Below are positions 8,036 to 14,431 of a stretch of 40,523 nt of DNA, piece by piece. Below the pieces are notes generated by a model. That model was not told the origin of the DNA. It saw nothing but the letters and a program-made list of their open reading frames with translations, and did no database searches. Positions within the stretch are counted from its first letter, which is position 1; the number at the start of each line of letters is the position of its first letter. The stretch is from contig JAJCXX010000086.1 of assembly GCA_029263195.1 (NCBI GenBank), positions 1 through 40,523 of the forward strand, read 5' to 3'. Both the position numbers and the translations under genes were made by a program. The stretch comes from Acidimicrobiales bacterium (GTDB taxonomy: Bacteria; Actinomycetota; Acidimicrobiia; Acidimicrobiales; Aldehydirespiratoraceae).

Positions 8036-8895
8036 GTGTCCCGATCCTCATGAACCCGGACGCCGATCGGGGTGAGGCCGCACCGGCCATGGAGATCGTC
8101 ACAAGCGTGCTTCAGGCAAGCGGTCTCGAAGCGATCGACATAACCGGTGCCGACCGCGCCGCCTCACTCCGGGCCGCTCATCAAGCGGTGTCTCTGGGAG
8201 CCGAGCGGCTGATCGTCATTGGCGGCGACGGACTCGTCAACCTGGGACTCCAGGCCGTGGCCGGCACCGACACGGTTCTCGGTGTGGTGCCCGTCGGCAC
8301 CGGCAACGACTTCGTTCGGGGTATCGACGGTTTCGTCACCGAGACAGCAGCGGCAGCCCAACAGGCCCTCGGCCCCGGCCGCTCCATCGATGCGATCCGG
8401 ACCGATTTCGGGTGGGTGGCGTCGGTGGCCACCGCCGGCTTCTCGGCCGACGTAAACGCGCGGGCAAATCAGCTTCGCTGGCCGAGGGGACCCAAGCGCT
8501 ATTCGGTGGCCACTGTGATGGAACTCCCCGGCATGACCCCACGCGAGGTGGACCTCACCGTCGACGGCTCGACCCACTCGGTGCGCTCGGCTCTGATCGC
8601 TGTGGCCAACACCGCCTGGTTCGGTGGAGGCATGCAGATCTGTCCCGCTGCTGATCCGACCGATGCGATTTTGGAGGTAACCGTGGTCGGCGATGTCGGC
8701 CGACTCCAAATGCTCCGATTCTTCGGTCGTGTGTTCAAGGGAACCCATCTGGAGAATCCGAGCGTCACCACCTATCGAGGTCGTGAGATCTCCATTGATT
8801 GCCCGCTGCTCGATCTCTGGGGTGACGGTGAGCCTCTGGGTCCGGCGCCCATGACCCTCGCCGCCGTTCCGGGAGCGCTCAAGCTGGCTTGCTGA
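8032..8895 (+). CDS. Diacylglycerol/sphingosine-kinase family lipid kinase
   Basis: This 287-residue protein has the DAGK catalytic domain: the nucleotide-binding loop GGDGLVN (64-70) and the PVGTGNDF motif (87-94), plus a beta-rich C-terminal half. Family members phosphorylate lipid hydroxyls with ATP at the membrane surface, for example diacylglycerol kinase in phospholipid turnover. Actinobacteria use relatives in phosphatidylinositol mannoside metabolism. The substrate cannot be named here. The ATG at 8032 overlaps the ATPase stop (ATGA), and the 3' end overlaps the convergent FGE gene by 17 nt. Confidence 0.88.
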   Translation: MSVPILMNPDADRGEAAPAMEIVTSVLQASGLEAIDITGADRAASLRAAHQAVSLGAERLIVIGGDGLVNLGLQAVAGTDTVLGVVPVGTGNDFVRGIDGFVTETAAAAQQALGPGRSIDAIRTDFGWVASVATAGFSADVNARANQLRWPRGPKRYSVATVMELPGMTPREVDLTVDGSTHSVRSALIAVANTAWFGGGMQICPAADPTDAILEVTVVGDVGRLQMLRFFGRVFKGTHLENPSVTTYRGREISIDCPLLDLWGDGEPLGPAPMTLAAVPGALKLAC

Positions 8896-9796
8896 TCCCA
8901 AGCCCCGGCTGGTCGAAGGCGACCCTCAGTCCAATGTTTCCAGCGGCCGTGTCCGGGGTGTTGGAGGTGCGCGCTCCCACCCTGTAGCGGTTGCAGTACG
9001 ACTCGTGACACAGGTAGGAACCGCCCCTCACCACCCGGTGGGCGTCTCTGGTGGGCCAAGCCTCGGCGGTCCACTCCCAGACGTTTCCTGCGCAGTCGTG
9101 AAGTCCGAATCCGTTGGGCGGGAATGCCTTCACCGGCGAGGTGCCGAACCATCCATCATCGAGGGAGTTCTCGACGGGAAAGTTGCCCTGCCAGATGTTG
9201 GACCGGTGTTCGCCGTTCGGCAACAGTTCGTCGCCCCACGGGTACAGCGCCTGATCGAGTCCGCCTCGGGCCGCCTTCTCCCATTCGGACTCCGTCAACA
9301 AGCGGCCTCCGACCCACGAGGCAAATGCCGAAGCGTCGAGCCAATTGACCTGAACCACCGGATGATCGGCAGCATCCTTGATGTTGCTCTGAGGGCCGTG
9401 GGGACGACGCCAATCGGCTCGTTCGACCACACGCCACCACTCGCTGCCCACCACTCCGCGGGTGGGCGGGAACTCATCGGGCAGAAGCCCCGCGAACACA
9501 AACGCCCAGCCGTCACGCTCGGCACCGGTGACCCACCCGGTGCTCTCCACGAATCTCGAGAACTGGCTGTTGGTGACCACGGTGGTCGCTACCAGGAAGT
9601 CGTCCACCGACACCGTTCTCACCGGACCTTCCGTGTCGGCCGGAAAGCGGTCGTTGTCGCTACCCATCGAGAAAGGGCCGGACGGGATCACCACCGTTTC
9701 GAGGTCGACGTCACCGGGCGAGACCATCGCTGCGGGCAGCTCCATTGAGATGTCTGATTTGCCTCGGGACGGAGAACAACAGGACCGGTCGGTCAC
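8879..9796 (-). CDS. Formylglycine-generating enzyme (SUMF1 family)
   Basis: The 305-residue product is a full SUMF1/FGE domain with the opening IPSGPFSMGSD, the GGRLLTESEWEKAARGG block and the NVWEWT block. The two copper-binding catalytic cysteines are seen in YLCHESYCNRYR (C263 and C268), followed by the conserved ARTSNTPDTAAGNIGLR. It also has the N-terminal CCSPSR motif seen in many actinobacterial FGEs. FGE oxidises the cysteine of a CxPxR motif in type I sulfatases to formylglycine, so this copy looks active rather than one of the cysteine-less SUMF1 relatives. No sulfatase is in this window. The start is a GTG 18 nt after the WhiB stop; the ATGs just upstream run into a stop in frame. 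Confidence 0.93.
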   Translation of the reverse strand: MTDRSCCSPSRGKSDISMELPAAMVSPGDVDLETVVIPSGPFSMGSDNDRFPADTEGPVRTVSVDDFLVATTVVTNSQFSRFVESTGWVTGAERDGWAFVFAGLLPDEFPPTRGVVGSEWWRVVERADWRRPHGPQSNIKDAADHPVVQVNWLDASAFASWVGGRLLTESEWEKAARGGLDQALYPWGDELLPNGEHRSNIWQGNFPVENSLDDGWFGTSPVKAFPPNGFGLHDCAGNVWEWTAEAWPTRDAHRVVRGGSYLCHESYCNRYRVGARTSNTPDTAAGNIGLRVAFDQPGLGISKPA

Positions 9797-9814
9797 CGTC
9801 GCATCATCGCGTGT

Positions 9815-10165
9815 TCAGACCACTGAAACCATCGCGGCTCGAGCTCGGAGCTCGGCAACGCGCTTGCGTCCGATAATCGGAGTGGTGGGCGGGAATCCGG
9901 CGTCGGCACGTTCGGACTCCGACTCGCCGCCCCAGAATCCGAGTTCGCGATTGACCCTCGCGAAATCGCGGCACGACTCGTGAGAGTCGCATGCCGTGCA
10001 GATGACCTTGGCGGCGGCCTCCCGGCGGACACGCGCCTCTGGACGTTCGGCGAACGGGGCGAAGAACAGATCACTGTGCCCGCTGCACGCCGCCGTCGAC
10101 ATCCACTCGGTGGGCCCGATCGGGCCCGTCGGCGCTTCGACTGGCGTCTCGAAGAAATCACGCAC
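9815..10165 (-). CDS. WhiB-family iron-sulfur regulator
   Basis: The 116-residue protein has the four cluster-ligating cysteines C27, C56, C59 and C65 (C...CxxC....C spacing) and the GFWGG turn (76-80) after them, followed by a basic RKRVAELRAR stretch near the C-terminus. WhiB proteins bind a 4Fe-4S cluster and act with the primary sigma factor at actinobacterial promoters, sensing redox, NO or nutrient state. The start is GTG with GGAAG about 10 nt upstream. It lies directly upstream of the FGE gene in the same direction, so it may be co-transcribed with it. Which Whi/Wbl subclass it belongs to cannot be settled by eye. Confidence 0.93.
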   Translation of the reverse strand: MRDFFETPVEAPTGPIGPTEWMSTAACSGHSDLFFAPFAERPEARVRREAAAKVICTACDSHESCRDFARVNRELGFWGGESESERADAGFPPTTPIIGRKRVAELRARAAMVSVV

Positions 10166-10196
10166 TCAAACACCCACTTCCTTCGCATCAGCAGTG

Positions 10197-10286
10197 GACA
10201 ATTGCCCTGACACCACAATCCTCATGGACACGATCGTCCGATCTCGGTGGTTTGGACACCGTAAGGAATGTCGAGACAAATTGCCC
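10197..10286 (-). repeat. Imperfect direct repeat upstream of whiB
   Basis: GACAATTGCCC (10197-10207) and GACAAATTGCCC (10275-10286) are near-identical and about 79 bp apart in the 192-bp region before the WhiB start. A possible minus-strand -10 (TACGGT, 10258-10263) lies between them. They could be binding sites for an autoregulator; this is inference. Confidence 0.3.
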
Positions 10287-10333
10287 GCCACCTCCGATAG
10301 TTGTTTCTGCTAGCCACAATCAATAGTGCAGAT

Positions 10334-10367
10334 GGGCCGTTGGGCCCGGTAGGGACCTCAGTCCCTA
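10334..10367 (-). terminator. Tandem hairpins at the end of the ALDH-mct unit
   Basis: Two perfect inverted repeats follow each other: 7-bp arms at 10350-10356 and 10361-10367 with a 4-nt loop that contains most of the mct stop codon, and 5-bp GC-only arms at 10334-10338 and 10343-10347. There is no T-tract, so these are likely actinobacterial-style terminators or 3'-end stabilisers isolating mct from whiB downstream. Confidence 0.5.
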
Positions 10368-11569
10368 TTCGGACCGGAAACCGTGCCCGAGTCATGTAGA
10401 CGTCCTATCTCCTGCGGAGTCAGACCCAGTTCGGATGCCAGAATCTCGTCGGTGTGCTCCCCCAGTTGGGGCGCAGGCAAGGGCTCAACAGGAATCTCAC
10501 CACCGAACGCCAACGGTGAGCCCGGGGTCAGGTACGTGCCGATCCCCGGCTGCGCGACCGATCGGAACAAGCCCGAATCCGTCGAACAACGGGGATCGTT
10601 GTCGACCATCTCGAGAAACGACTGGTAGCGGCCCCAACACACGCCGGCTGAATCGAACACCTCGGCAACGGCATCGATCGGCCTCGACTCGATCCAAGGC
10701 CTGATGGCGTCGCTGATCTCAGACCGTGCTCGGAAACGATCTCCCTCGTCGGAGAAGTCGAGACCCATTCGGTGTTCGATCTCGGTCACCGCCGCAATCG
10801 ACCCAGTGGTGCCCAGCAGGCTCGACCATTGTTTCGGGCTGATGCCGACCACATAGATCCGGATGCCGTCGACGGTGACGAAATCGGCGCCATACGCGCC
10901 ATAGAGGTCGTTGCCCAGCCGCGGACGCTCGGTGCCGTTGATCTGGGCTTCGGCGACGTGGCCCAGAGCGGACACCGCCGACAGCGCCACATCCGACAAC
11001 GCCAAACTCATCGACGATCCCACACCGTGAATCAGGCGATGCCGGTCGGCAGCCACCAGACCAAGGGACGCGGTCTGTCCACAGATCAGGTCCCAAGCCG
11101 GAAGAACATGGTTGATCACGTCGCTGGTCGTCGCCGGACCGGTTGCCATCGGATATCCGATCGCACAGTTGACCGTGTAGTCCAGAGCGGTGGTGCCGTC
11201 TCGATTTCCCGTGATGGCCAACATCACCAAGTCGGGTCGGGCTTTGGAGAGCACGTCGTATTCGAGCCATCCCCGGGCGGGAAAGTTGGTGAGAAAGCTG
11301 CCGGCGCCGGCAATCAGGTCGGTGAGGACTTCGCGCGCCTCCGGCGACCGGAGGTCGACGGCAATTGATCGCTTGCCCTTGTTGAGACCGGCCCAGTAGA
11401 TCGAACGGCCTTCGGCGGTGAGCGGCCATCTTCTGGAATCGAGCCCGCCGCCGATCTGATCGAATCGAATCACATCGGCGCCGAGCTGGGCGAGGGTCAT
11501 TCCGCCCGAAGGAGCCGCCACGAAGGCCGAGCCCTCCACGAGCCGAAAGGATTCAAGTGGGAGAGCCAC
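10358..11569 (-). CDS. mct: Class III CoA-transferase family, 2-methylfumaryl-CoA isomerase-like (Mct)
   Basis: The 403-residue product is a CaiB/BaiF-fold protein. D130 in ALDYTVN is the likely aspartate that carries the acyl anhydride in this family. Several stretches resemble what I recall of the Chloroflexus mesaconyl-CoA C1-C4 CoA transferase: VEGSAFVAAPSGGMTLAQLG near the start, GGGLDSRRWPLT, NHVLPAWD (153-160) and the ending LGEHTDEIL...GRLHDSG. That enzyme moves CoA within mesaconyl-CoA in the 3-hydroxypropionate bi-cycle and in glyoxylate assimilation. This is from memory, without an alignment. I chose the GTG at 11569, 5 nt after the aldehyde dehydrogenase stop; the longer frame lies inside that gene. 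No mesaconyl-C4-CoA hydratase or citramalyl-CoA lyase is visible nearby. Confidence 0.82.
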   Translation of the reverse strand: MALPLESFRLVEGSAFVAAPSGGMTLAQLGADVIRFDQIGGGLDSRRWPLTAEGRSIYWAGLNKGKRSIAVDLRSPEAREVLTDLIAGAGSFLTNFPARGWLEYDVLSKARPDLVMLAITGNRDGTTALDYTVNCAIGYPMATGPATTSDVINHVLPAWDLICGQTASLGLVAADRHRLIHGVGSSMSLALSDVALSAVSALGHVAEAQINGTERPRLGNDLYGAYGADFVTVDGIRIYVVGISPKQWSSLLGTTGSIAAVTEIEHRMGLDFSDEGDRFRARSEISDAIRPWIESRPIDAVAEVFDSAGVCWGRYQSFLEMVDNDPRCSTDSGLFRSVAQPGIGTYLTPGSPLAFGGEIPVEPLPAPQLGEHTDEILASELGLTPQEIGRLHDSGTVSGPNRD

Positions 11570-11574
11570 GCCGT

Positions 11575-13041
11575 TCAGGCCATCCAACTCAAAGCCTGCA
11601 CCTCTGTGTAGGCCCTGATTCCCCACTTGCCGCGGTCGCGACCCACTCCCGACATCTTGAAGCCACCGAAGGGCGCCTCCATGTGAGGTTGGATCGAGTT
11701 GAGGCCGACGTTTCCGCTTTCGATCCTTCGCCCGATCGAATAGGCGCGTTTCGTATCGCCGGCATACACATAGGAGAACAACCCGTAGTCGGACTGATTG
11801 GCGAGAGCCACTGCCTCGTCGTCGCCGTCGTGGGCCATGATCACCACAACCGGCCCGAACGCCTCCTCGCGGACGACATGCATGTCGGGCGTGCAGTCGG
11901 CGAGAAGGGTCGGCGACACGTAGTAGCCGGCCAGGTCGGGGCGGTCGCCGCCGCAGATCAAGGTCGCGCCCGCATCAATCCCGGCGGCCACAAATCCCTC
12001 GACCCGATCGCGGTGGAGCTCGGTGATCACCGGCCCGACGATGGTGTCGCTACTGGTCGGATCGCCGACCTTCATGAACCCGGCGAAGGTTCTGAGTGTC
12101 TCCACCGTCTGGTCGTAGATGCTTCGATGGCAGATGACACGGGTAGGCGCAGTGCAGATCTGACCCGAGTGGAAACCCCACACCGATGCGATCGCCTGGC
12201 ACGCCGCGTTGACATCGGCGTCCTCGGTCATCACCAACGCGCCCTTGCCGCCCAACTCCATCAGTAGCCGTTTCATGGTTCGGGCTCCGTTCTCCATGAT
12301 GCGAGACCCGATGGAAGTTGAACCGGTGAACGAGATCATGTCGACATTGGTCGAGTCGACAAGGGCGGCCGGTGCTTCTGGACCCGATCCCGTGACGATG
12401 TTGACCACTCCCGGCGGAAACCCGGCCTTTTGTATCGCGTCGCCCAGGAGCAGCACACCGAGTGGGTCCTGGGGGGCGGGCTTGATCACAACCGTGTTGC
12501 CGGCAGCGAGCGCCGGCGCGATCTTCCCGGCCACATTGGTCAGGGGGAAGTTGTAAGGCGTGATCGCGGCCACCACACCGACTGGTTGGTGATGCACCAT
12601 TGCTCCGACCAGGCCGGCCGGACCCAAGCCACTCTTCGCCTGGGGAATCGGGGCAAGCGCCTCGTCGAGGTCAATCGGCTTGGAGTAGTAGCGGAACCGA
12701 TCAATGAACGGACCCCCCACCTGCAACGTTTCGGCGATCGCCTTGGTGGCACCCGTCTCGGCCTGGACGATGCCGGTCCACTCCGGCGAGTCAGCCTCGA
12801 GCACATCGGCCAATCGGGCCAGGTGGGCACTCCTCTCGCCGCGGCTCGTTCGCTTCCATTCAGCCGACGCGGTTCGTGCGGCTCGAGCGGCGTCCTCAGC
12901 CTGTTGGGCGCTGGCCTCAGGGGCGTGGCCGATGACCGAGGTGGTGTTCGGGTCGATGATCTCGTAGGTCCCGGAGTCGGGGTCGACCGACTCGCCCCCG
13001 ATCAGCAGCTGCCACTTGTGGTCGACATCGATCGTGGTCAT
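11575..13041 (-). CDS. NAD(P)-dependent aldehyde dehydrogenase
   Basis: This 488-residue enzyme has the full aldehyde dehydrogenase set: N164 in TPYNFP, K187 in VIKPAP, general base E262 in MELGGKGA and nucleophile C296 in GQICTAPT. It should oxidise an aldehyde to a carboxylate with NAD(P); the substrate is unknown. A CoA-acylating type is unlikely, since E262 is kept. It is the first gene of a unit with the Mct-like gene, 5 nt downstream. The ATG at 13041 is preceded by AGGGGG as ribosome-binding site. Confidence 0.92.
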   Translation of the reverse strand: MTTIDVDHKWQLLIGGESVDPDSGTYEIIDPNTTSVIGHAPEASAQQAEDAARAARTASAEWKRTSRGERSAHLARLADVLEADSPEWTGIVQAETGATKAIAETLQVGGPFIDRFRYYSKPIDLDEALAPIPQAKSGLGPAGLVGAMVHHQPVGVVAAITPYNFPLTNVAGKIAPALAAGNTVVIKPAPQDPLGVLLLGDAIQKAGFPPGVVNIVTGSGPEAPAALVDSTNVDMISFTGSTSIGSRIMENGARTMKRLLMELGGKGALVMTEDADVNAACQAIASVWGFHSGQICTAPTRVICHRSIYDQTVETLRTFAGFMKVGDPTSSDTIVGPVITELHRDRVEGFVAAGIDAGATLICGGDRPDLAGYYVSPTLLADCTPDMHVVREEAFGPVVVIMAHDGDDEAVALANQSDYGLFSYVYAGDTKRAYSIGRRIESGNVGLNSIQPHMEAPFGGFKMSGVGRDRGKWGIRAYTEVQALSWMA

Positions 13042-13084
13042 CGCACCCCCTGCGCGTGGATTGCCGTCGCTGGAATCAGCGCGG

Positions 13085-13090
13085 AGCCTA
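13085..13090 (-). promoter_or_regulatory. TANNNT -10 hexamer for ALDH-mct
   Basis: On the minus strand TAGGCT lies 43 nt upstream of the ATG at 13041, in the 174-bp divergent region shared with the thiolase. No good -35 is seen. Confidence 0.35.
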
Positions 13091-13178
13091 GTCGTGACCG
13101 GCGCCCGGAAACGAGCCCTACCAACGAGCCTGTTGGCATCCGCTCGGCGTCGCTTGGTGAAACCACCCGTTGCTGCCC

Positions 13179-13184
13179 TAGTCT
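13179..13184 (+). promoter_or_regulatory. TANNNT -10 hexamer for thiolase
   Basis: TAGTCT lies 31 nt before the thiolase ATG. A TTGGTG at 13154-13159 sits 19 nt upstream as a possible -35, and GAGGAGA just before the start serves as ribosome-binding site. Confidence 0.45.
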
Positions 13185-13215
13185 CAGCTCAACATCTCAG
13201 CGAGGAGAACCTGCC

Positions 13216-14418
13216 ATGGCAGAAGCCGTTATTGTCGCCACCGCCCGTACCCCTATAGGCCGGGCCAACAAAGGCTCACTAACCGAGGTCCGCACCGACG
13301 ACATGTCGGCGTTTATCTTCTCGGACGTGCTCAGCAAGATTCCCGAGCTCGACCCCAACGACATCGAAGACGTCATCTGGGGAATTGGACAGCCGGCGGG
13401 TGAGGGTGGCTACAACATCGCCCGTGTCATCTCCACGCTCGTAGGTCTCGAACTCCCCGGAGTGTCGATAAACCGCTACTGCTCGTCGTCGCTGCAGACC
13501 ATCCGTATGGCCGCCCATGCCATCAAGGCCGGCGAAGGCGACTGCTTCGTGGCCGGGGGCGTGGAGACGGTGAGTCGCTACATGTACGGCGCCGCCGATA
13601 CCGGCTCCCACAATGAGAAGTACGCCGACGCCGAAGCCCGCACCGCATCTCGCTCGGGTGAGGGCACCGACATGTGGACGCCAGCCGAGGGAGTTCCCGA
13701 CGTCTACATCGCAATGGGTCAGACTGCCGAAAACGTTGCCCAGTTCAAGGGCATCTCACGCGAGGCCCAGGACGAATACGGCGTGCTGTCCCAGAACCGC
13801 GCCGAGGCCGCTCAGGCCCGAGGGTTCTTCGAGCGTGAGATCACGCCCTACACGCTCGCCGACGGCACCGTGGTCAGCAAAGACGACGGGATCCGTGCCG
13901 GCACCACAATCGAGAAGGTGTCGCAACTCAACCCGGTGTTCCGCCCCGACGGCACCGTGACCGCAGGCAACGCCTGCCCGCTCAACGATGGCGCGGCCGC
14001 AGTCGTGGTCATGTCCGACACCAAGGCTGCCCAACTCGGCCTCAAGCCCCTGGCACGAATCGTGGCCAGCGGCGTGTCGGCAGTCAACCCGGAGATCATG
14101 GGTCTTGGCCCAGTCGGCGCGTGTGAGCAGGCCATGGGTCGCGCTGGTATGACGATCGACGACATCGACATAGTCGAGATCAACGAGGCGTTCGCCGCAC
14201 AGGTGATCCCGAGTGCCGCCGAACTCGGCATCGACATCGACAAGCTCAACCCCAATGGCGGGGCGATCGCCCTCGGCCACCCCTTCGGCATGACCGGCAG
14301 CCGCATCATGACCACACTGATCAACGGTCTCCAGGATTCCGACAAGACCATCGGGATGGAGTCGATGTGCGTCGGTGGAGGCCAGGGAATGTCGATGATC
14401 ATCGAACGTCTCAGCTGA
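13216..14418 (+). CDS. Thiolase (acetyl-CoA acyltransferase)
   Basis: The 400-residue product is a complete type II thiolase. The nucleophile C89 lies in NRYCSSSLQT, the histidine in GGAIALGHPFG, and the second cysteine in MCVGGGQGM. It opens with the common VIVATARTPIGRA. It either cleaves 3-ketoacyl-CoA in beta-oxidation or condenses two acetyl-CoA; sequence alone does not decide the direction. The start is fixed by GAGGAGA about 6 nt before the ATG. A much longer in-frame extension to 12430 covers the divergent aldehyde dehydrogenase and is not real. The HerA-like ATPase gene follows after 13 nt. Confidence 0.95.
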   Translation: MAEAVIVATARTPIGRANKGSLTEVRTDDMSAFIFSDVLSKIPELDPNDIEDVIWGIGQPAGEGGYNIARVISTLVGLELPGVSINRYCSSSLQTIRMAAHAIKAGEGDCFVAGGVETVSRYMYGAADTGSHNEKYADAEARTASRSGEGTDMWTPAEGVPDVYIAMGQTAENVAQFKGISREAQDEYGVLSQNRAEAAQARGFFEREITPYTLADGTVVSKDDGIRAGTTIEKVSQLNPVFRPDGTVTAGNACPLNDGAAAVVVMSDTKAAQLGLKPLARIVASGVSAVNPEIMGLGPVGACEQAMGRAGMTIDDIDIVEINEAFAAQVIPSAAELGIDIDKLNPNGGAIALGHPFGMTGSRIMTTLINGLQDSDKTIGMESMCVGGGQGMSMIIERLS

Positions 14419-14431
14419 CCCGGTAAAAGGT

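Noticed and set aside
8879-9796. FGE as part of the sulfoquinovose locus
   Set aside because: It is 6-9 kb away, in another orientation and with WhiB; FGE matures sulfatases and has no part in C-S cleavage by monooxygenases.
12430-13215. 262-residue in-frame extension upstream of the thiolase
   Set aside because: It lies over the aldehyde dehydrogenase on the other strand and its content is shadow-like; the ATG at 13216 has a ribosome-binding site and the family's normal N-terminus.
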